Positions 45,132 through 54,300 of a stretch of DNA of 64,000 nt are shown one piece after another. Under the pieces are notes generated by a model that saw nothing but the letters and a program-made list of their open reading frames with translations, ran no database searches and was not told the DNA's origin. Source of the stretch: Candidatus Uabimicrobium amorphum. GTDB taxonomy: Bacteria; Planctomycetota; Uabimicrobiia; Uabimicrobiales; Uabimicrobiaceae. The translations under genes were made by a program, and so were the position numbers. Positions within the stretch are counted from its first letter, which is position 1. Every line of letters begins with the position of its first letter. Where the stretch lies: contig NZ_AP019860.1 of the NCBI RefSeq assembly GCF_009002475.1, forward strand, positions 4,216,001-4,280,000. Direction: 5' to 3'.

Positions 45132-45902
45132 CTAGTGAGCGCTAGCTAAATCATCGTTTTTTGCGCTACTTCTAATTTTTAATTCATTTGCAATCCCTGA
45201 TATTGTGTATATTAAAAATGTGGAACACAACAAAACTGTGATCAAGGAAAAGTAGTATATAATTAGTGCAAGTAAAGATGCATATACGACCAGTTGTAAA
45301 AATAAAGGGCGCTTTTTGAATAGAAAAGCTCCTGCATGCAAATAACGTATTTGACTCACCATGAGGCAACCTAATATTCCTGTGGTAATTAATAGCGCTA
45401 TCTTATACGTATTTTCTGGTACATACATATTTATGGAAACGGTTTTTGCCACAAGTACTAAAGAAGCCAGTACACCAGCAGCGGCAGGAGTTGCCAAACC
45501 ATAAAAATAAGTATGTGAATCGTTTTCATCTGTTTCGACATTAAATTTTGCTAAACGTACGGCGGAACAAATAACAAAAAATAAACACAATCCCCATACA
45601 ATTTTTTGCGACCACAAAAATTCTTCCGTGAGAATAAAGGTTTTTACTAAAAACGCAGGAGCAACTCCGAAGGAAATCATGTCTGCTAAAGAGTCGAGTT
45701 GGATACCAAAATCGCTACTTCCATTGGTCATACGTGCAACTTTACCATCAAACATGTCGAAAATCATCCCCAGAAATATCAGCCATGCTGCTGCCAAAAT
45801 TTTTTCATCAGCAATGTAACTGATAGCTAAAAATCCACAAAATAAATTACCTAAAGTAATGAGCGTAGGCCAGACTTTGCTATCAATTTTTTTTTCTTTC
45901 AT
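45132..45902 (-). CDS. pssA: CDP-diacylglycerol-serine O-phosphatidyltransferase
   Basis: 256 residues of the CDP-alcohol phosphatidyltransferase superfamily. The catalytic motif D-G-x2-A-R-x8-G-x3-D-x3-D is seen as 'DMFDGKVARM' followed by 'FGIQLDSLADMISFGVAPAF'. Six to eight hydrophobic helices follow. The subfamily (PssA type) is suggested by the N-terminal 'LITLGNLFCGFLAI' and 'RLAKFNV'. It makes phosphatidylserine from CDP-diacylglycerol and serine in the inner membrane; the decarboxylase Psd is not in the window. The ribosome site is weak. The 365-bp region upstream (45903-46267) holds no convincing gene. Confidence 0.9.
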   Translation of the reverse strand: MKEKKIDSKVWPTLITLGNLFCGFLAISYIADEKILAAAWLIFLGMIFDMFDGKVARMTNGSSDFGIQLDSLADMISFGVAPAFLVKTFILTEEFLWSQKIVWGLCLFFVICSAVRLAKFNVETDENDSHTYFYGLATPAAAGVLASLVLVAKTVSINMYVPENTYKIALLITTGILGCLMVSQIRYLHAGAFLFKKRPLFLQLVVYASLLALIIYYFSLITVLLCSTFLIYTISGIANELKIRSSAKNDDLASAH

Positions 45903-46267
45903 TTTATTGTGGCGGATTCTCCAACCACCCTCCTAAAGCAGGTTTATTATTTTAATAATTAGACCAAGTGTAGGTACTTGCAAAATGTATACCCAAAACT
46001 GTATACAACACCTAAATAATTTTTTGATGTTTACTACACGCAAAATTTTAACAGAGAGTTAACTCTATGAAAGCGTGTCATATTTTAAATCTCTTACTTG
46101 AGAAACGATGACTTTCTGGATTTATTTTATAATCTACGCGGAAAAAGACAATAAAATATTTTGTATATCTTGGTGCAGTTAAAATCTTGCGTAGCAATAA
46201 AAATATTGCACCTGTGTTGTTGCCCTATGTTTTGCTAAAACTATATTGGTATTTTTATCATCCTATT
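45903..46267. other. Gene-free stretch upstream of pssA
   Basis: Only very short open stretches occur, e.g. 'MKACHILNLLLEKR' from 46066. The overlapping 24-codon frame 'MTFWIYFIIYAEKDNKI' recalls the start of GIY-YIG nucleases, but no continuation exists. It presumably contains the pssA promoter. Confidence 0.4.
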
Positions 46268-46729
46268 TTAATTTGTGTTCGCTGTTTTGGGGGATTTTAG
46301 GCGAAACAGCAATCCATGAAATCGTTTGGAGTGGAAAACCACGATGTATCCCACGACAGAACCTACAAATACAAATGGGTATAGATAAGGATAGTGTACA
46401 TAGATCCAATTTACATAGAGTATCATTCCTAGGTCGAATAGGTAGTGAATTTTGACACGTAGTCGTGATATGTCGTAAGGGGATTTTTTCGAAAATAGAA
46501 ATGGGACTATCATCCCTGGAAGACCACATTTACTGGTATTGTAAAATGGGCATCTACGACAAGTTGTGTTGAAAGTGTCATAGATCCAGGCAATGATAAT
46601 AATTGTGGATATGATGCCATAGGTCATTGACAACAAAAATGATAAATATACGGTTCCAAATAAGAACGGCGGAACACCTATGCCAAACCATATGGTAAAG
46701 AATTTTCGATTTTTCCAAAACTTTTGCAT
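46268..46729 (-). CDS. Small membrane protein with Cys-rich loop
   Basis: 153 residues. Two membrane helices near 13-48, a loop with four Cys in 'CRRCPFYNTSKCGLPG' (C-x2-C...C pattern, possibly binding a metal or Fe-S), then two more helices at about 95-130. Not recognised beyond this architecture. The ATG follows AGAGGT. It starts 27 bp after the WD40-kinase stop and is probably cotranscribed with it. Confidence 0.7.
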   Translation of the reverse strand: MQKFWKNRKFFTIWFGIGVPPFLFGTVYLSFLLSMTYGIISTIIIIAWIYDTFNTTCRRCPFYNTSKCGLPGMIVPFLFSKKSPYDISRLRVKIHYLFDLGMILYVNWIYVHYPYLYPFVFVGSVVGYIVVFHSKRFHGLLFRLKSPKTANTN

Positions 46730-46756
46730 TTTTACCTCTGTATTTTTTTGGGGGAC

Positions 46757-49700
46757 CTATTTATTTTTTTTGAGTTCGTTGGGTTGAGAAGCATCCCACA
46801 CCATAATGAAGGGACTGCTGCCTCCAAAATGATGTGTGTCGTCACCGCCAACAGCGACGATTTTATCTCCGCTGCGATCAAAGGAACAAAAAGTAAAAAC
46901 ACCGGAAGTGGTTAGGGTAAAATAAGGATTTATCGTACGGGACTTATCTATTTGCGTTCCTGTCTTTGGCCAGAAATGAATGGAGCCATCTTCACCACAA
47001 CTTATCATACGACCATTGTTCGGATCTTTTGCCATATGCGATACCTTTAGAGTGTGCCCGACGAGTTCTGCGACTTTTTGTAAGGTGTCTGTTACAATTT
47101 TGTATTTGGTAATTTTATTTTGGTTGCTTAAAAAAATATAGTTTGCTTTGGTTTGTGGATCATATTCCAAAAAGCATTTGCCATTACTGGATTTTACATC
47201 AAAGATGTTTTCCAGTTGCATTGTATTTGTGTTGAACAAATACAGCCAACGATTCGTCGTAGTAATTGCGACGAGATTTTTTTTATTAAAAGATATGTGG
47301 GTGAGATTGCCTCTTTCATTTATTTGCATCTTTGCAAATTTCGGATTGTTGTTGATAAAGTAATTTATTTTGTAACTTTTCTTTTTGCCAATGAGACCCT
47401 GGTCATTCAATTGCAAGATGTGTATTTGCGCTCTATCACTTACCGCAATGATTTGTGTTTCGTTGTTTACCAATGCAAATTTTGCTATCTTTATTTTATT
47501 CATGATCGAATTTATTTGTAACCTTTGGAATTTTTGCAAGTCGCAAACATTGATAGACCCGTCAAACCCTGAGGTATATAGAATTTGTTTTTTACTGATT
47601 TGTGCATGACTTACATTGGAAAGATGCATGAACACTTCGTGACGGTTGTTTACTTTCGCTTTTTCTCCTGATTTACTATTTAAAAGAATTACCGACGTTA
47701 ACGAAGAAGTGATTACCGTATCTTTTTGGTTATGAAAGAGGGCGAATAAGGCGGCATTCTTTAAACTTTTCTTGAGAGGTTTTTTGTATATTTTTGTATT
47801 CCAAAACTTTATACCGTCGCCTGCTGAGTAAATACTTTTGTTGTTTGCGAAGATACAAGTATTTACTTTGGTATGTCCACTAAAAATCATATCGTTTTTG
47901 GATAATGCCAATTCTATTTTGTTGTTGCGTTTTATTATTTTTATTTTCCACAAGTGGATTTGACCATTTTCTGTTCCTAGAATGATTTGTGTACCATCGT
48001 GGCTAAAGTCCAAGCTGTTAATGCGACTTTCTGTATTTAAAGTTTTCAACGATTGTTGTTCTTTTTGTCGTTTGCGATTTAGCGGATTCCATATATTGTA
48101 GTCCCAAAAATGTACGGTTCTTCCGCTAGCACTTGCAATAAGTCTGCTGTTTTTGGGGTGTACTTTACAACTAAGTATCCGCGCTTCATGAGGCCCGAAA
48201 AAGCGTGTTTTTTTCGTTTTACTGTAAGCATAGACATACCTATCATCGGCGGCGCCAATAATGATTTTTTGGTCACTACTAAAATCGCAACTGACAAAAT
48301 GAGCGTCGATGAACTTTCGGTAGAGTTTATCGCGACGATCTGTATCCATGCCTAAGTATTCTTTGGGAATGGAAAATCTTTTCACAATTGTGTTGCTGTT
48401 TGTGTTTATGACCAACAACGACTGGACGAAATTTGTGAAGTTTTCGCTACGTACTTCGTTTATTGTTTGTCGCGCGACAAGCAGTTTTGAGCCGTCGCTG
48501 CTGAATACTAAGTCTTGAATTTGTTGCCCTGTGTTACTAAATCTACCGCGGTGAGTTTTTGGTTTTGATTCCGCTACGTTGATCTGTTTTTTTTCAAAAG
48601 TTTTGGTATTCCAAATAAAAATACTGCCAAATAAATCTCCGACAGCAACTTGTAAACCGTCAGGACTGATGGCACAGCATTTTGTATATTTACCAGTGAA
48701 TAGTAGTTTGGTTGTTTTTTTTTCTATATCAAATAGAAATGCGCCTTCCTCGTCTATTGCGATGAGCAAATTGTTACTCATGTCAATTTTTCTTATCGTT
48801 TGTGAAAAAATCTGCTGTTGTTCATAATGTTGACGATTTTTTTGCCAGCGATATTCCCAAAACGTTTCTGCTTTGGGCATACTTTTTTTAGCTTGTTTTA
48901 AAGCAATATTCACATCTGCAATGCGATTATTGTCGTTGTGTCCTTTGGCAAGGCCTATACTGGCTTTGTATAGGGCTTCTTCGGCTTTTCGACGTTCGCG
49001 TTCTGCCTCTTTCTGCGCTTCTTCGGCGATGAATCGCGCTTCCTCTGCATCTTTGAGTGCTTCTTCGGCAATGACTCGTGCATCTTCCGCCTCTTTTTTG
49101 GCTTCTAGTGCTTTTTGTCGTTGCTGTTCCGCAGTTTGCCTTGCTTTAAATTCTTCTCGTTTTCCTGATTCCGCCAATACGGCAATGGCCGACAGACTCG
49201 CAAAGGCGAATAACATAAAAAGTGTTAGCATTTTATTACGTGCAATACTCTTTTTTATACGAATCCATCTGGTGATCGGCTGTGCCTTTACTGGGCGGTT
49301 ATGTACGAAGTTTTCTAAATCATCGGCGAGTTGTTTCGCTGTTTGGTAGCGTTTCTCTGCTTTTTTGTGCAAACATTTTAAACAAATGGCTTCTAGGTCT
49401 TTGGGAATATCTGGATTTAGAAGGCGTAATTCTATCGGATCTTCGGTAAACACTTGACATAGAAGGTTCATGGAATCTTCACCTTGAAAGGGTGGTCTTT
49501 TGCACAAAACTTCATATAACGAAGCACCCAAGGAATAAATATCGCTCCGCGCATCGGTCTCTTTGCCATTTGCTTGTTCGGGGGACATGTAACATAGTGT
49601 TCCCAATACATTACCTGTTGTCGATACTTTTTCTTCACTCTCTACATCTTTAGCCAAACCGAAGTCCATAATTTTTGGCTCTTTGTTGCGTTCCATCATG

Positions 49701-50512
49701 ATATTTGATGGTTTGATGTCGCGATGAATAATTCCCTGTTTGTGCGCGTAATGTATTGCTTTACTACACTTTGCCATGATAATGGCCGCTTTTTGTGGCG
49801 TTAGGTTTCTGCTACGAATCAAAGCGGATAGGGATCTTCCTTGTACGAGTTCCATGGTAAAATAATTTTGTGGTTGTGATCCGATTTCATAGACTTCAAC
49901 AATATTCGGATGCTTTAGTGAGGCAGTGGCGCGCGCTTCTGTCAAAAAACGTTGGACTTGTTTTTCGCTTAAGGCACCGGAGCCTATGATCACTTTTAAT
50001 GCCACACTACGTCCCAAACGATCATCGCGAACTTGATATACCGCTCCCATTCCCCCCTGACCTAATTTTTTTTCTATGATATAATGATGAAAAGTATCAT
50101 TTATATCTAGAGTTGCACGCGGATAACTTTGGACAGTACTACTTGTGAATAAGGCACTCCCATTGCTTAGGTGACTAATCGGGGGCGCTGTGGGGGAATC
50201 ATGCATGGTTATGTCTGTGTTTTGTAATTGTGGCAAGTTACCTATATTGCTAACAGGTGGTGTATTTGTTATTTTGTCAGAATGTGTAGCATTGCTCAGT
50301 GGTTGGTTGCCCATTTCTTTGATAAGATTGTGAATGGATAGCGCTTGCTGAGGGGTGATAAAGCCGAGTTTGATGGTTACTTGACTCAATGTGAAATTTT
50401 TCCCCTGCTTTTTCAATTGTTCTTGAACCGTGTGGCAATTTTTCAACTTTTTTTGATCAATAAGACGTAACTCTAGTACTTTGTTGGCAAATAAAACATC
50501 TTTGTTGTCCAT
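46757..50512 (-). CDS. Ser/Thr protein kinase with membrane helix, coiled coil and WD40 repeats
   Basis: 1251 residues. A small N-terminal helical domain (1-70) is followed by a complete Hanks-type kinase (~145-410): 'LGQGGMGAVYQV', 'VALKVI', 'HRDIKPSNIMM', 'MDFGLAKD', 'GTLCYMSPEQ' and 'SDIYSLGASLYEVL'. A membrane helix lies near 432-452. A charged Ala/Glu repeat coil ('EEARFIAEEAQKEAERER' type, 455-515) leads to a C-terminal beta-propeller region (~560-1251) with WD40-like strands ('KCCAISPDGLQVAVGD', 'SLDFSHDGTQIILG', 'MISCGEDGSIHFW'). The propeller should lie outside the cytoplasm and sense or bind ligands while the kinase signals inside. It appears catalytically intact and is the first gene of a two-gene operon. 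Confidence 0.94.
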   Translation of the reverse strand: MDNKDVLFANKVLELRLIDQKKLKNCHTVQEQLKKQGKNFTLSQVTIKLGFITPQQALSIHNLIKEMGNQPLSNATHSDKITNTPPVSNIGNLPQLQNTDITMHDSPTAPPISHLSNGSALFTSSTVQSYPRATLDINDTFHHYIIEKKLGQGGMGAVYQVRDDRLGRSVALKVIIGSGALSEKQVQRFLTEARATASLKHPNIVEVYEIGSQPQNYFTMELVQGRSLSALIRSRNLTPQKAAIIMAKCSKAIHYAHKQGIIHRDIKPSNIMMERNKEPKIMDFGLAKDVESEEKVSTTGNVLGTLCYMSPEQANGKETDARSDIYSLGASLYEVLCKRPPFQGEDSMNLLCQVFTEDPIELRLLNPDIPKDLEAICLKCLHKKAEKRYQTAKQLADDLENFVHNRPVKAQPITRWIRIKKSIARNKMLTLFMLFAFASLSAIAVLAESGKREEFKARQTAEQQRQKALEAKKEAEDARVIAEEALKDAEEARFIAEEAQKEAERERRKAEEALYKASIGLAKGHNDNNRIADVNIALKQAKKSMPKAETFWEYRWQKNRQHYEQQQIFSQTIRKIDMSNNLLIAIDEEGAFLFDIEKKTTKLLFTGKYTKCCAISPDGLQVAVGDLFGSIFIWNTKTFEKKQINVAESKPKTHRGRFSNTGQQIQDLVFSSDGSKLLVARQTINEVRSENFTNFVQSLLVINTNSNTIVKRFSIPKEYLGMDTDRRDKLYRKFIDAHFVSCDFSSDQKIIIGAADDRYVYAYSKTKKTRFFGPHEARILSCKVHPKNSRLIASASGRTVHFWDYNIWNPLNRKRQKEQQSLKTLNTESRINSLDFSHDGTQIILGTENGQIHLWKIKIIKRNNKIELALSKNDMIFSGHTKVNTCIFANNKSIYSAGDGIKFWNTKIYKKPLKKSLKNAALFALFHNQKDTVITSSLTSVILLNSKSGEKAKVNNRHEVFMHLSNVSHAQISKKQILYTSGFDGSINVCDLQKFQRLQINSIMNKIKIAKFALVNNETQIIAVSDRAQIHILQLNDQGLIGKKKSYKINYFINNNPKFAKMQINERGNLTHISFNKKNLVAITTTNRWLYLFNTNTMQLENIFDVKSSNGKCFLEYDPQTKANYIFLSNQNKITKYKIVTDTLQKVAELVGHTLKVSHMAKDPNNGRMISCGEDGSIHFWPKTGTQIDKSRTINPYFTLTTSGVFTFCSFDRSGDKIVAVGGDDTHHFGGSSPFIMVWDASQPNELKKNK

Positions 50513-50634
50513 GGGGGAATACCTTAATAAGTAGCATGCTCAGAGTGTTATATCAGGATAATCAATTCCATGACAATTGTGTAGAGAAAAATGATATTGC
50601 ATTTTTATTGAGATTTATATTGCGAGGATAAAAA

Positions 50635-50844
50635 ATGATTCATCGTAAGAAATTACTTCGTTCTAAGTGGACGGCTATAAATCCACAAAACAAAGAAAAG
50701 CATTTTATTGTTACACAATGTTTTAAAGAGAAAGGTGATAAAATAAAAACTGTAAAGCTCGAAGCCGTTTACAGCAAAAAATCTTCCTTCATCGAATGGA
50801 GTGAGTTACAAGACAATGAAAAGTGGTTGCAAGGTTGGCAGTAG
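50635..50844 (+). CDS. TIGR02450/DUF2389-like small protein
   Basis: 69 residues with the family's Trp-rich pattern: 'KLLRSKWTAINPQNKEKHF', 'VKLEAVYSKKS' and the ending 'LQDNEKWLQGW'. A conserved protein of unknown function found in proteobacteria and others. The ATG follows a GAGGA. It is divergent from the WD40-kinase gene and is followed by the inverted-repeat element at 50906. Confidence 0.82.
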   Translation: MIHRKKLLRSKWTAINPQNKEKHFIVTQCFKEKGDKIKTVKLEAVYSKKSSFIEWSELQDNEKWLQGWQ

Positions 50845-50905
50845 TCGTTATTCTATTTAAAATCACAAGGATTTGTTGTGATTTGCCATTTTTTTTGTAA
50901 AAAAA

Positions 50906-51069
50906 CTAGGGAGTGTCATCAATTAACCTTCATTCACTATTGAGCCTTTCTAAATACTAGCGTCGTTGCTCCTTATTTAAATAACCTAGCTATGATGCAT
51001 ACGGAGCGCCTAGCTAGAATTTACAATGACTTTAATATTAAATAAACTTTAATTGATGATACACCCTAG
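50906..51069. mobile_element. MITE-like element with 21-bp terminal inverted repeats
   Basis: Left end CTAGGGAGTGTCATCAATTAA (bases 50906-50926, 18 of 21 matching the complement of 51049-51069). The 164-bp unit encodes no protein and has a second internal inverted repeat around 'ctagcg...gctcc' and 'ggagc...ctag', so it can form a cruciform. CTAG occurs at both outer edges and may be the target duplication. Related fragments lie at 45025 and 53773. No matching transposase is in the window. Confidence 0.65.
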
Positions 51070-51082
51070 AAGTTGTTATGAT
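51053..51082 (+). promoter_or_regulatory. Promoter of the saccharopine operon, partly inside the MITE end
   Basis: TTGATG (51053-51058) lies in the right terminal repeat, with an 18-bp spacer to TATGAT (51077-51082) outside it; the gene starts at 51120. Confidence 0.45.
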
Positions 51083-51119
51083 AAATGTTATTTGATGTGG
51101 TTTTACTAGGAGAAAATTT

Positions 51120-52418
51120 ATGCAGGGAACAATTGGTATTCGTAAAGAAGAAAAAGATCGCAGAGTTGCATTAACACCTAAACAAATTCAACAGCTTCAA
51201 GAACAAGGTGTAAGTACTATTGTGGAGTCTTCTAGTAAGCGCGCTTTTGTTGGTGACGATTATGCGCAGGTGGGAGCAACTGTTGGTACCGATTTATCTT
51301 CATGTAACATTATTTTTGGTGTAAAAGAAGTGCCTATTGAGTGTTTATTACCTGGAAAAACATATTGTTTTTTTTCTCACACAATTAAAGGTCAAAGTCA
51401 TAATATGCCCTTATTGCAACAGATCCTGACGGGTAAAAATTCACTTTTTGATTACGAGCGCGTGGTGAATGACAAAGGGTTTCGCCTTATTGCATTTGGT
51501 AAATTTGCGGGTTTTGCAGGCATGATTGATTCTCTTTGGGCTTATGGACAGAGATTGCACCGTGAGAATGTGTCGAATCCACTGGCGAAAGTGAAACAGG
51601 CGAATGAATACGATAGTTTAGAAGCCGCAAAAAATGCGATTCGCGAAGTGGGACAAGAAATTTCGCAAAATGGGTTACCGGCAGAGATTACACCGCTAGT
51701 GTGTGGTTTTACGGGAAGTGGTCGTGTTTCGCAAGGTGCGAGAGAAATCTACGATCTTTTACCTATTGTTGAAATTACCCCAGAAGAGTTACTTTCTTCT
51801 TCTTTTCTGAATGAAAATTCGAATAAAGTTGTTTACAAGGTCCATTTTGCCGACGATAAAATTGTCGTTCCGAAAGAAAAAGATAAAGCTTGTGATTTCA
51901 ATGAATATTTAGAGTCACCCGAAAAATACGAAAGTTGTTTTGCCCAGTATGCCGCGCATCTTTCCATTTTAATAAATGGAATTTACTGGGAACCCCGTTA
52001 TCCACGTTTATTGACCATAGACAACCTGAAAGATTTATATTCGCAAGAAAATCCACGTTTGAAAGTAATTGGTGACATTACTTGTGATATTGGTGGATCA
52101 GTTGAGTTTACTGTAAAAGCTACGAAAACCGTAAATCCTGTTTTTGTGTATGACCCTTTTGTTCAAAAAGATGTGGATGGTTTTGAAGGAAAAGGAGTCG
52201 TGGTCTTGGCGGTGGACAATCTACCGGGAGAGATTCCCAAAGAATCCTCGGCGACATTTGGTGAAGGTTTGTTGCCTTTTGTTGCGCAATTAGCAAAAGC
52301 CGATTACAGTGTGCCTTTTTCTGATTTAGATATTCCTGAACCTTTTAAAAGAGCAATGATTGTACACAATGGACAATTGACCGAAGAATATACTTATTTA
52401 CAGAGGTATCTTTCGTAG
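51120..52418 (+). CDS. Saccharopine dehydrogenase, lysine-2-oxoglutarate reductase type
   Basis: 432 residues related to the N-terminal half of eukaryotic aminoadipic semialdehyde synthase and to alanine dehydrogenase: 'IGIRKEEKDRRVALTP', 'VVESS' region, 'FGVKEVP', 'YCFFSHTIKGQ', 'LIAFGKFAGFAGMIDSL', 'VCGFTGSGRVSQGAREI' (nucleotide-binding turn) and 'ITCDIGGSVEFT'. It should condense lysine with 2-oxoglutarate to saccharopine using NAD(P)H. The ATG follows AGGAG. The next gene, 9 bp away, encodes the partner dehydrogenase, so the pair forms a lysine-degradation operon. Confidence 0.88.
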   Translation: MQGTIGIRKEEKDRRVALTPKQIQQLQEQGVSTIVESSSKRAFVGDDYAQVGATVGTDLSSCNIIFGVKEVPIECLLPGKTYCFFSHTIKGQSHNMPLLQQILTGKNSLFDYERVVNDKGFRLIAFGKFAGFAGMIDSLWAYGQRLHRENVSNPLAKVKQANEYDSLEAAKNAIREVGQEISQNGLPAEITPLVCGFTGSGRVSQGAREIYDLLPIVEITPEELLSSSFLNENSNKVVYKVHFADDKIVVPKEKDKACDFNEYLESPEKYESCFAQYAAHLSILINGIYWEPRYPRLLTIDNLKDLYSQENPRLKVIGDITCDIGGSVEFTVKATKTVNPVFVYDPFVQKDVDGFEGKGVVVLAVDNLPGEIPKESSATFGEGLLPFVAQLAKADYSVPFSDLDIPEPFKRAMIVHNGQLTEEYTYLQRYLS

Positions 52419-52427
52419 GATAAGAAA

Positions 52428-53765
52428 ATGAAAAGAATATTAGTTATTGGAGCAGGACTTTCTAGCTCATCTCTTATTGAATACTTAAAGAAAAATGCTG
52501 TTCGTGAAGATTGGAACATCGTTGTCGGTGATTTGTCTCTGGAACTTGCTCAGTCTAAAGTGGAAGATTGTGAAAGGGCCACGGCAATTCATTTTGACGT
52601 TACCAATGATATTCAACGTTTGAATGAAGTTAGTCGTTCGGATTTTGTGATTTCGATGTTACCTGCTCATATGCATGTCAAAGTGGCAAGTGACTGTGTT
52701 GGTTTACGCAAGCATATGGTGACCGCATCGTATGTTTCTCCAGAGATGAGGGAATTGGACGAAGAAGCCAAAAAAGCCAATGTGATTTTAATGAACGAAA
52801 TTGGAGTTGATCCTGGAATCGATCATCTTTCCGCGATGCGCGTTCTTGATGAAATTCGCGATGCAGGTGGTGAAATTGAAGCGTTTGAAACGTTTACGGG
52901 AGGTTTGGTGGCACCAGAGAGTGATAATAATCCGTGGAATTATAAATTTACCTGGAATCCGCGTAACGTAGTTCTCGCAGGGCAAGGTATAGTCAAATTT
53001 ATCCAGGAAGGTTGTTACAAGTACATTCCTTATCATCGTTTATTTCGCAGAGTGGAGATGTTGGAAATTGAGGGATATGGAAAATTTGAAGGGTATGCGA
53101 ATCGCGATTCACTATCCTACCGTGAAATTTACAATTTACAAGATGTAAAGACCATGTACCGTGGAACATTGCGCCGCCCTGGTTTTTGTCGTGCGTGGAA
53201 TGTGTTTGTACAGTTGGGAGCCACCAATGACAGCTACGTCATGGAAAATTCGGAAACAATGACACATCGCGAGTTTATCAATTCTTTTCTTCTTTATAAT
53301 CCCAGTGACTCAGTGGAATTAAAATTACAACACTACCTTGGAATTTATCAAGATGATGTGGCATTGTGGGAAAAACTAGAGTGGTTGGGAATTTTTGAAG
53401 ACACGCCCTTGGGTATTCCCAACGCAACCCCTGCGCAGGCTTTACAGTGCATACTGGAAAAGAAATGGAAACTCGACCCCGGGGACAAAGACATGATCGT
53501 TATGCTACATAAATTTATTTATCAATTGGATGGCAAGCGCTATGAGATTAATTCTTCGATGGTAACCAAAGGTGAAAATCAAGTTCATACAGCGATGGCA
53601 CGTACTGTTGGACTTCCAGTGGCGATTGTTTCACGTTTGATTTTAAATGAGACAATTACGACACCTGGAGTGCACATTCCTATCTACAAAGAAATTTACG
53701 AGCCGGTGCTGAAAGAATTAAATGAAAATGGTATCTATTTTACCGAAAAAAAAATGGAGTTGTAA
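52428..53765 (+). CDS. Saccharopine dehydrogenase, L-glutamate-forming (LYS9-like)
   Basis: 445 residues. N-terminal Rossmann motif 'ILVIGAGLSSSSLIEYL', 'DFVISMLPAHMHVKVA', 'MVTASYVSPEMRELDEEA', 'MNEIGVDPGIDHLSAM' and 'FTGGLVAPESDNNPWNYKF' are diagnostic of the saccharopine dehydrogenase that splits saccharopine to glutamate and aminoadipate semialdehyde. 'TPGVHIPIYKEIYEPVLKEL' near the end is also conserved. In animals and plants this domain is fused to the preceding enzyme; here the two are separate but adjacent. The next enzyme, semialdehyde dehydrogenase, is not in the window. Confidence 0.92.
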   Translation: MKRILVIGAGLSSSSLIEYLKKNAVREDWNIVVGDLSLELAQSKVEDCERATAIHFDVTNDIQRLNEVSRSDFVISMLPAHMHVKVASDCVGLRKHMVTASYVSPEMRELDEEAKKANVILMNEIGVDPGIDHLSAMRVLDEIRDAGGEIEAFETFTGGLVAPESDNNPWNYKFTWNPRNVVLAGQGIVKFIQEGCYKYIPYHRLFRRVEMLEIEGYGKFEGYANRDSLSYREIYNLQDVKTMYRGTLRRPGFCRAWNVFVQLGATNDSYVMENSETMTHREFINSFLLYNPSDSVELKLQHYLGIYQDDVALWEKLEWLGIFEDTPLGIPNATPAQALQCILEKKWKLDPGDKDMIVMLHKFIYQLDGKRYEINSSMVTKGENQVHTAMARTVGLPVAIVSRLILNETITTPGVHIPIYKEIYEPVLKELNENGIYFTEKKMEL

Positions 53766-53772
53766 TACCGAC

Positions 53773-53812
53773 AGGTGGCGTCAATTAAATTTTGTTAATG
53801 GATGATACTCTA
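53773..53812. repeat. Short inverted-repeat remnant of the MITE family
   Basis: AGGTGGCGTCAATTAA (53773-53788) and TTAATGGATGATACTCTAG (53794-53812) resemble the two ends of the 50906 element with almost no interior. Confidence 0.5.
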
Positions 53813-53853
53813 GTCAAAGTATTGCATGAAATGAATAAATAGAAAGGGTTCCT

Positions 53854-54276
53854 GTGAGCAATCAAGAAGGGCAAGAAAACAAATTTGTGGTATACCTGGA
53901 AGGCTTTGGATGTTTTGTTTTTTTTATCGGCCTAGTGGTGGGGTTTCTATTTCTGGCCATGAAAATGTACAAACAATATGAGAAAAGTCAAGCAAACGCG
54001 CGCGTTGTTGAAAGTCGTAGCAAAAAAAGCCGTTTTTCAAAGTCACCAGAAAAAAAACGTGCAAAACAGAAGACCGAACAGAAGAAAGAGTCTTTCGAAT
54101 CGCGAAGAAGTGAAGTTATTTTTCGGACCTTTGTTGAATCAGTGAGAAATGCCCAAAGTGAAGAACAAGTAAACCAGATATTTGATTACTTTGTTCGTAA
54201 GATCCCAATGTCTCAATCTGACAAAGAGCGTATGAGAAAATTTGCTGATTTGCGCATTAAACAACTTACAAAATAA
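53854..54276 (+). CDS. Single-pass membrane protein with basic linker
   Basis: 140 residues from a GTG start (AAAGGG upstream). One membrane helix at ~15-37 ('FGCFVFFIGLVVGFLFLAM'), a highly basic linker (Lys/Arg/Ser/Glu, 45-85), and a C-terminal helical part ('FRTFVESVRNAQSEEQVNQI'). The basic segment may contact acidic lipids or nucleic acid. Not recognised. Followed by two more membrane protein genes in the same direction. Confidence 0.65.
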   Translation: MSNQEGQENKFVVYLEGFGCFVFFIGLVVGFLFLAMKMYKQYEKSQANARVVESRSKKSRFSKSPEKKRAKQKTEQKKESFESRRSEVIFRTFVESVRNAQSEEQVNQIFDYFVRKIPMSQSDKERMRKFADLRIKQLTK

Positions 54277-54300
54277 AACACATAGAATAATGGAAAAATC

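Noticed and set aside
46066..46180. Short frame resembling the start of a GIY-YIG nuclease
   Set aside because: Only 24 codons, no catalytic continuation in any frame; chance resemblance is likely.
48873..49349. Plus-strand 158-codon open frame rich in Ala and Ser
   Set aside because: It is the antisense of the Glu/Ala coiled-coil region of the WD40 kinase, whose codon pattern creates long mirror frames.
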